64,000 nucleotides of DNA. Origin: Modestobacter muralis (lineage in GTDB: Bacteria; Actinomycetota; Actinomycetes; Mycobacteriales; Geodermatophilaceae). Below are positions 9,016-17,362 of the stretch, piece by piece. A program made the position numbers and the translations under genes. The notes below the pieces were generated by a model. It saw nothing but the letters and a program-made list of their open reading frames with translations. It searched no databases and was not told the DNA's origin. Within the stretch, counting starts at the first letter, position 1. Every line of letters starts with the position of its first letter. The stretch is taken from assembly GCF_010682105.1 (NCBI RefSeq), contig NZ_JAAGWH010000005.1, positions 1-64,000 on the forward strand, given 5' to 3'.

Positions 9016-9561
9016 GTGCCCGCACCCCATGCCGAGGACCCGGCCGCCGCCGACCGGCCCGTGGCCGTGGTCGACGTCCCGGTGCTGCTCACCGGCCCGG
9101 ACGCCGTCGCCCCCGGCTACGCCCTGCCCGGGGACGCCGGTGCCGACCTCTGCCTGGCCGAGGACGTCGAGCTGGCCCCGCACCAGCGGGCGCTGGTCGG
9201 CACCGGCGTGGCCGTGGCCATCCCGGAGGGGTACGCCGGGTTCGTGCACCCCCGCTCGGGCCTGGCCCACCGGCTGGGCCTCAGCCTGGTCAACGCACCC
9301 GGCACCATCGACGCGGGCTACCGCGGCGAGATCAAGGTCAACCTGGTGAACCTGGACCCGACGACGCCGATCCGGTTGTCCCGCGGCGACCGGGTCGCCC
9401 AGCTGGTCGTCCAGCCGGTCGTGCGGGCGCGCTTCGTGCCGGTGGCCGAGCTGCCCGCCAGCGAGCGCGGCAGCGGCGGCCACGGGTCGACCGGCGGGTC
9501 CGGCGCGCTGGACCGGCCCTCGCCCGACGCAACCCCCTCATCCCTGGAAGGACGGGCCTGA
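9016..9561 (+). CDS. dut: deoxyuridine 5'-triphosphate nucleotidohydrolase
   Basis: A 181-residue dUTPase that hydrolyses dUTP to dUMP and pyrophosphate, protecting DNA from uracil. The five trimeric dUTPase motifs are present: [43 protein letters not shown] and the C-terminal GSGGHGSTG clamp that closes over the active site. The N-terminal 18 residues and the tail after the clamp are extra. The leaderless GTG start is supported by TAGCCT 7 bases upstream. DUF3710 follows after 2 bases. Confidence 0.96.
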   Translation: MPAPHAEDPAAADRPVAVVDVPVLLTGPDAVAPGYALPGDAGADLCLAEDVELAPHQRALVGTGVAVAIPEGYAGFVHPRSGLAHRLGLSLVNAPGTIDAGYRGEIKVNLVNLDPTTPIRLSRGDRVAQLVVQPVVRARFVPVAELPASERGSGGHGSTGGSGALDRPSPDATPSSLEGRA

Positions 9562-9563
9562 CG

Positions 9564-10289
9564 ATGCCCATCGGACGCCGGCGCAACCGGATCGACCGCA
9601 GCCTCCGCGAGCGGGGGGTGCCCCCCGAGCCGCAGGTGCGCGAGCGCGAGGAGGTCGGCACCAGCGGCCCCTGGGACTCCGCCGACGCCCCGGACGACGG
9701 CCAGCTGCGCATCGACCTCGGTGCGCTGCGGCTGCCGGCCCTGTCGGGCATGGAGCTGCGGGTCGACGTCAACGCCCAGCAGCAGGTCGTGGGCGCCAGC
9801 CTCCGCTACGGCGACTCCCTGCTGCAGCTGTCGGTCTTCGCCGCGCCCCGGGCGGGCGGGCTCTGGGACGAGGTCCGGGTCGAGCTGGCCCGCGGCGCCG
9901 CCGCCCAGGGCGCCCAGCTGACCGAGGTCGACGGCCCCTTCGGCCGCGAGCTGGCCGGCACCGTGGTCCTGCCGACGGCCCCCCAGCCCGGGGAGACCGC
10001 GCCGACGATGGTCCGGCGGCCGGCCCGCTTCCTCGGCGTCGACGGTCCGCGCTGGTTCCTCCGCGGGATGATCAGCGGCCCGGCCGCGACCGGCCCGGAG
10101 GCGGGGCTGCCGCTGGAGCAGGCGTTCCGCGGCGTGGTCGTCGTCCGCGGCACCGGGCCGATGCCGGTGCGCGACCCGCTGCCGCTGACCCTGCCGCCGC
10201 AGGCCGCCGAGCAGGTGGCCCGCCAGCAGGCCGCCGGCCGCAGCTCGGGCCGGGCCACCTCCCCGATCCCGCCGGACGCCCCGGCGTGA
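9564..10289 (+). CDS. DUF3710 protein
   Basis: A 241-residue actinobacterial DUF3710 protein (Rv2696c family) of unknown function. It starts 2 bases after the dut stop with GGAAGG upstream, so it is cotranscribed. The N terminus is basic (RRRNRIDRSLRERG); the folded region starts about residue 47 (QLRIDLGALRLPAL), and the C terminus is an Ala/Gln tail. Its stop overlaps the next start by 4 bases (GTGA). Confidence 0.9.
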   Translation: MPIGRRRNRIDRSLRERGVPPEPQVREREEVGTSGPWDSADAPDDGQLRIDLGALRLPALSGMELRVDVNAQQQVVGASLRYGDSLLQLSVFAAPRAGGLWDEVRVELARGAAAQGAQLTEVDGPFGRELAGTVVLPTAPQPGETAPTMVRRPARFLGVDGPRWFLRGMISGPAATGPEAGLPLEQAFRGVVVVRGTGPMPVRDPLPLTLPPQAAEQVARQQAAGRSSGRATSPIPPDAPA

Positions 10290-11092
10290 GCCAGGAGACG
10301 CAGCCGCTCACCCACGCCTACGGGTCCGGGCCGGACCAGTTCCTCGAGGTCACCCTCCCCGATGGCGACGCCCCGGCACCGGTGGTCGTGGTCGTGCACG
10401 GCGGGTTCTGGCGCGCCCGGTACGGCATCGAGCTGGCCCGGCCGCTGGTCGCCGACCTGGCCGCGGCCGGGTGGGCGGCGGTCGCCGTGGAGTACCGCCG
10501 GGTCGGTGCCGGCGGGGGCTGGCCGACCACCCTGGCCGACGTCGCAGCGGCGCTGGACTCCCTGCCCGACTCGCCGGCCGCGGCCCGCCTCGACCTCACC
10601 GACGTCACCGTGGTCGGGCACTCCGCCGGTGGGCACCTGGCCGCCTGGGCGGCCGGCCGCGGGCAGCTGCCCGCCGGCGCGCCCGGCGGGAACCCCCGGG
10701 TGCCGGTCACCGCCGCGGTGTCCCAGGCCGGGGTGCTGGACCTGGACGCAGCCGTCGCCGCCGACCTGGGCGACGGCGCCACGGTCGCCCTCCTCGGCGG
10801 GACGCCGGCCGAGGTGCCCGACCGGTACGCCGCCGCCGACCCGGTGCGCCTGCTGCCCACCGGCGTCCCGGTGCTGTGCGTGCACGGCGAGGACGACACG
10901 ACCGTGCCGCCGGAGCAGAGCCGGCGCTACGCCGCGGCCGCCACGGCCGCCGGCGACGCCGTCGAGGTGGCGCTGGTCCCCGGGGACCACATGGCCGCGA
11001 TCGACCTGGACGGGCCGGCCTGGCGCCGGGTCGTGGAGTGGCTGACGGCACGTCGGACAGCCGCGGCAGACCGCACTACGCTGGAGCCGTGA
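10286..11092 (+). CDS. alpha/beta hydrolase (kynurenine-formamidase/BD-FAE-like)
   Basis: A 268-residue cytoplasmic alpha/beta hydrolase. HGGFWR near residue 35 is the oxyanion-hole motif of the kynurenine formamidase and feruloyl-esterase-like branch. GHSAGG holds the nucleophile Ser, GEDDTTVP the acidic residue and GDHM the His. The substrate is unknown; neighbours give no hint of tryptophan catabolism. The GTG start overlaps the DUF3710 stop by 4 bases, indicating translational coupling. The same position in mycobacteria (Rv2695) holds a hydrolase-like gene. Confidence 0.85.
   Translation: MSQETQPLTHAYGSGPDQFLEVTLPDGDAPAPVVVVVHGGFWRARYGIELARPLVADLAAAGWAAVAVEYRRVGAGGGWPTTLADVAAALDSLPDSPAAARLDLTDVTVVGHSAGGHLAAWAAGRGQLPAGAPGGNPRVPVTAAVSQAGVLDLDAAVAADLGDGATVALLGGTPAEVPDRYAAADPVRLLPTGVPVLCVHGEDDTTVPPEQSRRYAAAATAAGDAVEVALVPGDHMAAIDLDGPAWRRVVEWLTARRTAAADRTTLEP
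11077..11082 (+). promoter_or_regulatory. -10 box of a possible leaderless start for the OB-fold gene
   Basis: TACGCT followed by 6 bases and the GTG at 11089. It lies inside the 3' end of the upstream hydrolase gene, so the OB-fold gene may have its own transcript as well as read-through. Confidence 0.5.
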
Positions 11093-11490
11093 CCCAGACC
11101 AAGGCGGAGTCGGCAGCGCAGCCCGGTGCGCGCAGCTGGCTCTCCCGCACGCTGCAGAAGCTCACCGCGGACGACCGCACCGTCGAGGCGCAGGAGCTGC
11201 GTTCCGACGCGGCCATCGCCGGCTGCTCGGCGGTCAGCGCGTGCCGCAAGGGCCAGGTCGTCACCGTCACCGGGCGGATCAAGTCGGTCGTCTACACGCC
11301 GCGGGAGACCGTGCCCACGCTGGAGGCCGAGCTGTTCGACGGCTCGGGCTCGGTGACGCTGGTCTGGCTGGGCCGCCGCCGCATCCCGGGCATCGAGCCC
11401 GGCCGCCGGCTCACCGCCCGCGGTCGCTTCGCCGCCTTCGAGGGCCGGCAGGTCATCTACAACCCCTGGTACGAGCTGAGCGCCGGGTGA
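11089..11490 (+). CDS. OB-fold nucleic-acid-binding protein
   Basis: A 133-residue protein with a single OB-fold (VVTVTGRIKSVVYTPRETVPTLEAELFDGSGSVTLVWLGRRRIPGIEPGRRL, about residues 58-110), the RecG/tRNA anticodon-type nucleic-acid-binding fold. It is the counterpart of Rv2694c. The GTG start overlaps the hydrolase stop by 4 bases. The partner nucleic acid is unknown. Confidence 0.88.
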   Translation: MTQTKAESAAQPGARSWLSRTLQKLTADDRTVEAQELRSDAAIAGCSAVSACRKGQVVTVTGRIKSVVYTPRETVPTLEAELFDGSGSVTLVWLGRRRIPGIEPGRRLTARGRFAAFEGRQVIYNPWYELSAG

Positions 11491-11538
11491 CCCCCTCGGG
11501 GGTCCGGGCGTGACGGCACGACCCGACGGGGGGAGCCG

Positions 11539-12330
11539 GTGAGCAGCTCGGCACCGGGCCGCGAGCCGGCGGGGGAGAACGTCACCTTCGACCGGCACAT
11601 GGTGCTCGACCAGCTGGGCGGCTGGCGCGGCATGGTCGACGCCTCGCTGCCGACCATCGCCTTCATCGTCGCCAACGGCCTCGGTGGGCTGAGGGTCGGC
11701 ATCTGGGCCGCGGTCATCGCCGCGGTGCTGGTCTTCCTGCTGCGGCTGGTCCGGCGGGAGAGCATCCAGCAGGCGATCAGCGGCCTGTTCGCCGTCGCCG
11801 TGGCCGTCTTCATCGCCGCCCGCACCGGTGAGGCCCGCGACTTCTTCGTCATCGGGATCATCCGCAACCTGGCCATCGGCGTGGTCGTGCTCGGCTCGCT
11901 GCTGGTGCGCCGGCCGCTGGTGGGCGTCGTCGCCGAGTTCCTGGCCCCCAGCCACCTCGGGTCGCTGTCGGGCCACAAGCTGCCCTCGTTCCGCGACCGG
12001 CTGCGCCGCGGCACCGACCCGGTCGCCGCCGACGCCGCAGACACCCCGGTGCGCGGCGGGGCACGCCCGGCCGACCCCGAGCCGGACCGGCCCTGGCGCG
12101 AGGACCCGCGCATGCTGCGCGCCTACGGCTGGCTGACCGTGCTGTGGGGCGGGGTCTTCCTGCTGCGCGGCGGGGTGCAGTACGTGCTCTACCGGGCCGA
12201 CGAGGTGGGCCTGCTCGGCACCTCCAGCGTGGTGCTGGGCCTGCCGGTGACCGCCGTCCAGCTGGTGGTCACCCTCTGGGTCGTCGCCCGCCTGCACCGT
12301 CACCGCGCAGCCGAGCAACCCCCGGCCTGA
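11539..12330 (+). CDS. DUF3159 membrane protein
   Basis: A 263-residue integral membrane protein of the DUF3159 family (Rv2693c). Hydrophobic helices are visible at about 38-55, 58-75, 85-100, 110-128, 205-225 and 230-250, with a hydrophilic loop (150-195) between the fourth and fifth. The GTG start follows a GGGGGGAG run. Function is unknown. It ends the plus-strand run that starts at dut and converges on the TrkA genes. Confidence 0.9.
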   Translation: MSSSAPGREPAGENVTFDRHMVLDQLGGWRGMVDASLPTIAFIVANGLGGLRVGIWAAVIAAVLVFLLRLVRRESIQQAISGLFAVAVAVFIAARTGEARDFFVIGIIRNLAIGVVVLGSLLVRRPLVGVVAEFLAPSHLGSLSGHKLPSFRDRLRRGTDPVAADAADTPVRGGARPADPEPDRPWREDPRMLRAYGWLTVLWGGVFLLRGGVQYVLYRADEVGLLGTSSVVLGLPVTAVQLVVTLWVVARLHRHRAAEQPPA

Positions 12331-12356
12331 CGGCCCGCGGCCACGCGGTCCGTCAG
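12327..12356. terminator. bidirectional hairpin between DUF3159 and trkA genes
   Basis: An outer stem of 7 bp (12327-12333 with 12350-12356) and an inner CCGC/GCGG stem. It overlaps both convergent stop codons. Confidence 0.65.
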
Positions 12357-13021
12357 CAGCTGCCGTCGGGGCAGAGCATCCGCTGCAGCTCCTCCTCGAC
12401 CTCGCCGTGGGTGACGAACAGCAGCTCGTCCCCGGCCTCCAGCGGCTCGTCGGGGTCGGGGTTGATCACCCGGTCCCCGCGCAGGATGGTGGTCAGCACG
12501 GTCTCCCGGGGGAGCGGCACCTCGCGCACCGGCCGGCCGATCCAGGGGGTGTCCTCGGCCAGGGTGATCTCCACCAGGTTCGCCGCGCCCTTCCGGAAGC
12601 TCATCAGCCGGACGACGTCGCCGACGGTGACCGCCTCCTCGACGAGGGCGGCCAGCACCCGCGGGGTGGAGACGGCGACGTCGACGCCCCAGGCCTCGGT
12701 GTACAGCCACTCGTTGCGGGGGTCCTTGACCCGGGCGACGACGCGGTTGACCGCGAACTCGGTCTTGGCCAGCAGCGAGACGACAAGGTTGGCCTTGTCG
12801 TCACCGGTGGCGGCGATGACCACGTCGCAGGTGGCGAGCTGGGCCTCCTCCAGGGAGGTCACCTCGCAGGCGTCGGCCTGGACCCACTCCGCGCCGGGGA
12901 CCGACTTGGGCTTGACCCGGGAGCCGTTGCGCTCGATGAGCATCACGGCGTGCCCGTTGCCGATCAGCTCGGTGGCGATGGAGCGGCCGACGGCACCGGC
13001 TCCGACGATGGCGACGCGCAT
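12353..13021 (-). CDS. ceoC: TrkA-family potassium channel/transporter regulatory subunit (CeoC-like)
   Basis: A 222-residue cytoplasmic regulator with an N-terminal Rossmann RCK_N domain (VAIVGAGAVGRSIATEL binds nucleotide) and a C-terminal RCK_C domain from about residue 140. It should gate potassium uptake in response to NAD(H) or another nucleotide. Its ATG overlaps the stop of the upstream trkA gene (ATGA), so the pair is coupled and the products probably form a hetero-oligomeric gating ring. No TrkH/TrkG membrane subunit is present; the divergent KimA-like permease is the nearest transporter. Confidence 0.9.
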   Translation of the reverse strand: MRVAIVGAGAVGRSIATELIGNGHAVMLIERNGSRVKPKSVPGAEWVQADACEVTSLEEAQLATCDVVIAATGDDKANLVVSLLAKTEFAVNRVVARVKDPRNEWLYTEAWGVDVAVSTPRVLAALVEEAVTVGDVVRLMSFRKGAANLVEITLAEDTPWIGRPVREVPLPRETVLTTILRGDRVINPDPDEPLEAGDELLFVTHGEVEEELQRMLCPDGSC

Positions 13022-13689
13022 CAGTGCTGCCCTCCGCTGGCCGGCTGCTCGACCACGGCGTGCACGCGGTCGGTCAGCTCGTCGGTCACGGCGACCACGA
13101 GGTGGTCACCGGTCTGCAGCACCGTGCTCGCGGTGGGGAGCTGGGCCTCACCGAAGCGGACCAGCCACGCGGCGCGGGCGCCGGAGGCGGCCTCCAGCTC
13201 GGCCAGCGGCCGACCGACCCAGCTGTCGGTGACGGTGACCCGCATGAGCAGCACCTTGCCGGTGGGCTCGCGCCAGAGCTCGCTCACCTTCACCGAGAGC
13301 AGCTCGCGCATCAGCCGGTTGACCGTCCATGGCACGGTGGCGACGCTGGGGATGCCCATCCGCTCGTAGACCTCGGCCCGCTTGGAGTCGTAGATCCGGG
13401 CGACGACGTGCTCGACACCGAAGGTCTCCCGGGCCACCCGGGCGGCGATGATGTTGGAGTTGTCACCGCTGCTCACGGCGGCGAACGCCCCGGCGGTGTC
13501 GATGCCGGCGTCCAGCAGGGTCTGCCGGTCGAAGCCCAGCCCGGTGACCTGGCGGCCGCCGAACTCCGGGCCGAGGCGGCGGAAGGCCTCGGCGTCCTGG
13601 TCGATCACCGCGACGCTGTGACCGATCTGCTCGAGCCGGCGGGCGATCGCCGACCCGACGCGGCCGCAGCCCATGACGACGACGTGCAC
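13021..13689 (-). CDS. ceoB: TrkA-family potassium uptake regulatory subunit (CeoB-like)
   Basis: A 222-residue RCK protein with the nucleotide-binding motif VVMGCGRVGSAIARRL near the N terminus, SSGDNSNIIAARVA, and an RCK_C domain from about residue 135. The GTG at 13689 is preferred over the upstream GTG at 13761 because it begins directly at the Rossmann strand as in the family and has GGGGTGGGA upstream. It is first in the two-gene unit and divergent from the KimA-like permease. Confidence 0.9.
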   Translation of the reverse strand: MHVVVMGCGRVGSAIARRLEQIGHSVAVIDQDAEAFRRLGPEFGGRQVTGLGFDRQTLLDAGIDTAGAFAAVSSGDNSNIIAARVARETFGVEHVVARIYDSKRAEVYERMGIPSVATVPWTVNRLMRELLSVKVSELWREPTGKVLLMRVTVTDSWVGRPLAELEAASGARAAWLVRFGEAQLPTASTVLQTGDHLVVAVTDELTDRVHAVVEQPASGGQH

Positions 13690-13867
13690 CCGATCCCACC
13701 CCGTCCGTTCTCCTGTGCCGGCCCGGTGGGACACCAGGTCGTACAGCGCGCGAACGTACACCCGGCTCCGGGCCCGGGAGGTGCGCCGGGCAGCGCCGCC
13801 CCACCCGGAGGGGTGCCGCTGTGAGTGAGGTCGCCCCGTACCGGCCCATCGGCGCCGTCCACGTCCG

Positions 13868-13873
13868 TACGAT
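13868..13873 (+). promoter_or_regulatory. -10 box of the leaderless KimA-like gene
   Basis: TACGAT followed by 6 bases and the GTG start at 13880; no Shine-Dalgarno sequence is present. Confidence 0.6.
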
Positions 13874-13879
13874 CATCGC

Positions 13880-15910
13880 GTGCCGTCCCTGTCCGACCTC
13901 GGCCAGCTCCCGAAACGTCTCGTCCTCGGCCGACCCGTCCGCACGGACAAGGCGGGTGAGTCGCTGCTGCCCAAGCACCTCGCCCTGCCGATCTTCGCCA
14001 GCGACCCGTTGTCCTCCGTCGCCTACGCGACGCAGGAGATCCTGATCTTCCTGACGCTGGCCGGGACGACGTTCCTCTTCCTCACCCCGTGGCTGGCCGC
14101 GGTCGTGGTCCTGCTGCTCACCGTGGTGGTGCTGTCCTACCGCCAGGTGGTGCACGCCTATCCCTCGGGCGGCGGCGACTACGAGGTCGCGATGAAGAAC
14201 CACGGCCAGTTCGCCGGGCTCGTGGTCGCGAGCGCGCTGCTCACCGACTACGTGCTGACGGTCGCGGTGTCGGTCAGCTCGGGCACCGACAACATCATCT
14301 CGGCGTTCCCGTCCCTCGACGAGCACCGCGTGCTGATCTCCGTCGGCCTCGTCGCCCTGCTGGTGGCGTTGAACCTGCGCGGGGTGCGCGAGTCGGGCCG
14401 GACCTTCGCCGTCCCGACGTACGCCTTCATCGCCTGCATCATGGTCATGATCGTCACCGGGCTGGTGCGCGAGCTCGTCGTCGACAGCCCGGTGGTCGCC
14501 GAGAGCGCGCAGTACGCCATCGAGGCCGAGCCCGGCTACGAGAACGTCACCGGCCTGGCGCTGATCTTCTTCGTGCTCCGGGCCTTCGCCTCCGGGTGCA
14601 CCGCGCTGACCGGGGTCGAGGCCATCGCGAACGGCGTCCCGGCGTTCCGGCCGCCGAAGAGCAGGAACGCGGCCACCACGCTGGCCCTGATGGGCGGCAT
14701 CGCCGCGACCATGTTCATCGGGGTCACCGCGCTGGCCATCCTGTCCGACGTCAAGTACGTCGAGAACGCCTGCGACCTGGTGGGCTTCGCCGACTGCGAG
14801 AACTCCCCGCAGCGGACCGTCATCGCCCAGGTCGCCGCGGCGGTGTTCGGCGGCGCCGACTCGCTGGGCTTCTACTTCGTCCAGGCGGCCACGGCGCTGG
14901 TGCTCATCCTGGCCGCCAACACCGCGTTCAACGGCTTCCCGCTGCTGGGCTCGGTGCTCGCCCAGGACCGGTTCATGCCCCGTCAGCTGCACACCCGCGG
15001 CGACAAGCTGGTCTACAGCAACGGCATCCTGCTGCTCGCCGGGTTCGCCGTCCTGCTGCTGGTCGTCTTCGACGCCGACTCGACCCAGCTGATCCAGATG
15101 TACATCGTCGGGGTGTTCACCAGCTTCTCCATCGGCCAGTGGGGCATGGTGCGGCACTGGAACCGGGAGCTGCGCGGGGAGACCGACCCGGCGGCGCGCG
15201 GCCGGATGAAGCGGTCCCGGGTGATCAACGCGATCGGCGGGACGCTGACCACCGTCGTCCTGGTCATCGTGGTGGTCACGAAGTTCGCCGGCGGTGCCTG
15301 GATCGTCATCGCCGCGATGCCGGTGATCTTCCTGCTGATGCGCTCGATCAACCGGCACTACTCCCACGTGGCCGACCAGCTGGTGCCCGACAGCGAGACG
15401 CGGATGAAGCCCTCGAAGGTGCACGCCGTCGTCCTGGTGTCGAAGGTGCACAAGCCGACGCTGCGGGCGCTGGCCTTCGCCCGGGCCACCCGCCCCGACC
15501 AGCTGACCGCGCTCACCGTCAACGTGGACGACGCCGACACCCGCGCACTGCAGGCCGACTGGGAGCGCTACGACATCCCGGTGCCGCTGACCGTGCTCGA
15601 CTCGCCCTACCGCGAGATCACCCGCCCGGTCGTCGACTTCGTGCGCGACATCCGGCGGTCCAGCCCGCGCGAGCTGGTCGTGGTCTTCGTGCCGCAGTAC
15701 GTCGTGGGGCACTGGTGGGAGAACCTGCTGCACAACCAGAGCGCGCTGCGGCTGCGCAGCCGGCTGCAGTTCCAGCCCGGCGTCATGATCACCAGCGTGC
15801 CGTGGCAGCTGGAGAGCTCGCTGGACCGCGTCCCCCGGGACGGCACCCCCGCGCCCGGCGACCTCCGCCGCGGCCTGACCGACGACGTGGAGCAGACGCC
15901 CTATGGCTGA
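13880..15910 (+). CDS. APC-superfamily permease, KimA-like (probable potassium/proton symporter)
   Basis: A 676-residue membrane transporter. Residues 1-45 (LGRPVRTDKAGESLLPKHLAL then SDPLSSVAYATQEIL) closely resemble the start of Bacillus KimA, a K+/H+ symporter of the APC fold. About twelve transmembrane helices run to residue 490, followed by a cytoplasmic domain of 180 residues as in KimA, where it is a nucleotide-responsive regulatory module. Databases usually label it an amino-acid permease. The two TrkA-type regulators divergently encoded next door favour a potassium role; that is inference. Confidence 0.85.
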   Translation: MPSLSDLGQLPKRLVLGRPVRTDKAGESLLPKHLALPIFASDPLSSVAYATQEILIFLTLAGTTFLFLTPWLAAVVVLLLTVVVLSYRQVVHAYPSGGGDYEVAMKNHGQFAGLVVASALLTDYVLTVAVSVSSGTDNIISAFPSLDEHRVLISVGLVALLVALNLRGVRESGRTFAVPTYAFIACIMVMIVTGLVRELVVDSPVVAESAQYAIEAEPGYENVTGLALIFFVLRAFASGCTALTGVEAIANGVPAFRPPKSRNAATTLALMGGIAATMFIGVTALAILSDVKYVENACDLVGFADCENSPQRTVIAQVAAAVFGGADSLGFYFVQAATALVLILAANTAFNGFPLLGSVLAQDRFMPRQLHTRGDKLVYSNGILLLAGFAVLLLVVFDADSTQLIQMYIVGVFTSFSIGQWGMVRHWNRELRGETDPAARGRMKRSRVINAIGGTLTTVVLVIVVVTKFAGGAWIVIAAMPVIFLLMRSINRHYSHVADQLVPDSETRMKPSKVHAVVLVSKVHKPTLRALAFARATRPDQLTALTVNVDDADTRALQADWERYDIPVPLTVLDSPYREITRPVVDFVRDIRRSSPRELVVVFVPQYVVGHWWENLLHNQSALRLRSRLQFQPGVMITSVPWQLESSLDRVPRDGTPAPGDLRRGLTDDVEQTPYG

Positions 15911-17231
15911 AGGACCTCGCCGCCCCCCGCCGCTCGCAGGCTCGCGGCGGGCCCCTGCGGCGAGGCCGAAGAGCCGGGCGCGGGTGTCCGCTGCTGCGGG
16001 TGGCGGCTGGGAGGGCCGGCGGTTCGAGGTGACCGTCGGGCCGGTGGCGCACGGTGGGCACTGCGTGGCGCGGCACGAGGGGCGCGTCGTGTTCGTGCGG
16101 CACACGCTGCCCGGCGAGCGGGTCGTGGTCGAGGTGACCGAGGACCGGCACGCCGGGTTCTGCCGCGCCGACGCCGTCGAGGTGCTCGAGGCGGCCCCGC
16201 AGCGGGTCGAGCGGCCCTGCCCGTACAGCGGTCCCGGGAAGTGCGGCGGCTGCGACTGGCAGCACGTCAGCCACGCCGGCCAGCTGGAGCTCAAGGCCGC
16301 CGTCGTCCGGGAGCAGCTGTCCCGGCTGGCCGGCCTGGAGGTCCCGGTGACGGTCGAGGCGCTGCCCGGCGGGCCGCTGCGCTGGCGCTCCCGGGCGCGG
16401 TTCGCCCTCGACCGCGCCGGGGACCCCGGACTGCGCCGGCACCGCTCGCACGACGTGGTCGCCCTCGACGACTGCCCGATCACCGTCGAGCCGGCCGCGC
16501 AGGCCGTGCTGGGACGGCGCTGGCTGGACGCCGGGGCGGTCGACGTCGCCGTCGACTCCGCCGGTGTGGTCACCACCGCCACCCTGGACCGCCGCGGCCG
16601 GCCCCAGGACGTCCTGGTGCTGCGCCCGGGCGCCGACGTCCCCGAGGAGCCCGCCGGGCGGGCGCAGCGCTCCGCCGGTGGCCGCGACTGGGAGGTCGAG
16701 GGCACCGGGTTCTGGCAGGTGCACCCGGCCGCTGCCGACGCGCTGGTCGAGGCCGTGTCCGGCTTCGCCGCGGTGCAGCCGGGGGAGACCGTGCTCGACC
16801 TGTACGCCGGTGCCGGCCTGTTCGGCGGCGCCCTCGCCCCGGGTGTGGGGCCCGGCGGCCGGGTCGTCTGCGTCGAGTCCGACGCGGCGGCCTGCGCGGC
16901 TGCCGACGCCAACCTCGCCGACCTGCCGCAGGCCGAGGTCTGGCAGGGCGACGTCGACGCCCCCGGGCTCACCGAGCTGCTGGTCGATCTCGGCCGCCCC
17001 GACGTCGTCGTCCTCGACCCGCCGCGGGCCGGGGCCGGCAAGGACGTCAGCCGGGTGATCGCCGGTGCCGCACCCCGCGCGGTGGTCTACGTGGCCTGCG
17101 ACCCGGCGTCCCTGGCCCGCGACGTCGCTGCGTTCGCCGCCGCCGGCTACCGGCTGGCCGACCTGCGCGCCTACGACTGCTTCCCGATGACCGCGCACGT
17201 GGAGTGCGTCGCGCTGCTCGTCCCCGCCTGA
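15903..17231 (+). CDS. TrmA/RumA-family RNA (uracil-C5) methyltransferase
   Basis: A 442-residue SAM-dependent methyltransferase forming 5-methyluridine in RNA. An N-terminal TRAM RNA-binding domain (about 42-100) is followed by cysteines CPYSGPGKCGGC and DDC that resemble an iron-sulfur cluster set. The SAM motif is VLDLYAGAGLFGGAL, VLDPPRAGAGKDV follows, the nucleophile Cys lies in YVACDPASLARD and the general base Glu in MTAHVECVALL. The ATG overlaps the permease stop by 8 bases. The first 40 residues are Ala/Arg/Pro-rich, so the real start may lie slightly downstream. It is in the position of Rv2689c. Confidence 0.9.
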   Translation: MAEGPRRPPPLAGSRRAPAARPKSRARVSAAAGGGWEGRRFEVTVGPVAHGGHCVARHEGRVVFVRHTLPGERVVVEVTEDRHAGFCRADAVEVLEAAPQRVERPCPYSGPGKCGGCDWQHVSHAGQLELKAAVVREQLSRLAGLEVPVTVEALPGGPLRWRSRARFALDRAGDPGLRRHRSHDVVALDDCPITVEPAAQAVLGRRWLDAGAVDVAVDSAGVVTTATLDRRGRPQDVLVLRPGADVPEEPAGRAQRSAGGRDWEVEGTGFWQVHPAAADALVEAVSGFAAVQPGETVLDLYAGAGLFGGALAPGVGPGGRVVCVESDAAACAAADANLADLPQAEVWQGDVDAPGLTELLVDLGRPDVVVLDPPRAGAGKDVSRVIAGAAPRAVVYVACDPASLARDVAAFAAAGYRLADLRAYDCFPMTAHVECVALLVPA

Positions 17232-17258
17232 CCCCTCCGGCTGTGCGCCGGCCGGGGT
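17231..17258 (+). terminator. hairpin after the TrmA-like gene
   Basis: Two GC helices (ACCCC/GGGGT and CCGGC/GCCGG) separated by a small internal loop, directly after the stop codon. Confidence 0.55.
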
Positions 17259-17362
17259 GACGCTGTCCCGGCCGTGTGCAGCCACCTCCCCGGCGGCTCC
17301 CAGGACGACCACAGTTCCCCCGCGCAACCTCTCCCTCGGTCCGGTCGGGAGAGGGAGTCGTG

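Noticed and set aside
13463-17041. Minus-strand open frame of 1192 codons
   Set aside because: It lies antisense to the KimA-like and TrmA-like genes; the translation is low-complexity Arg/Gln/His/Pro and carries no domain.
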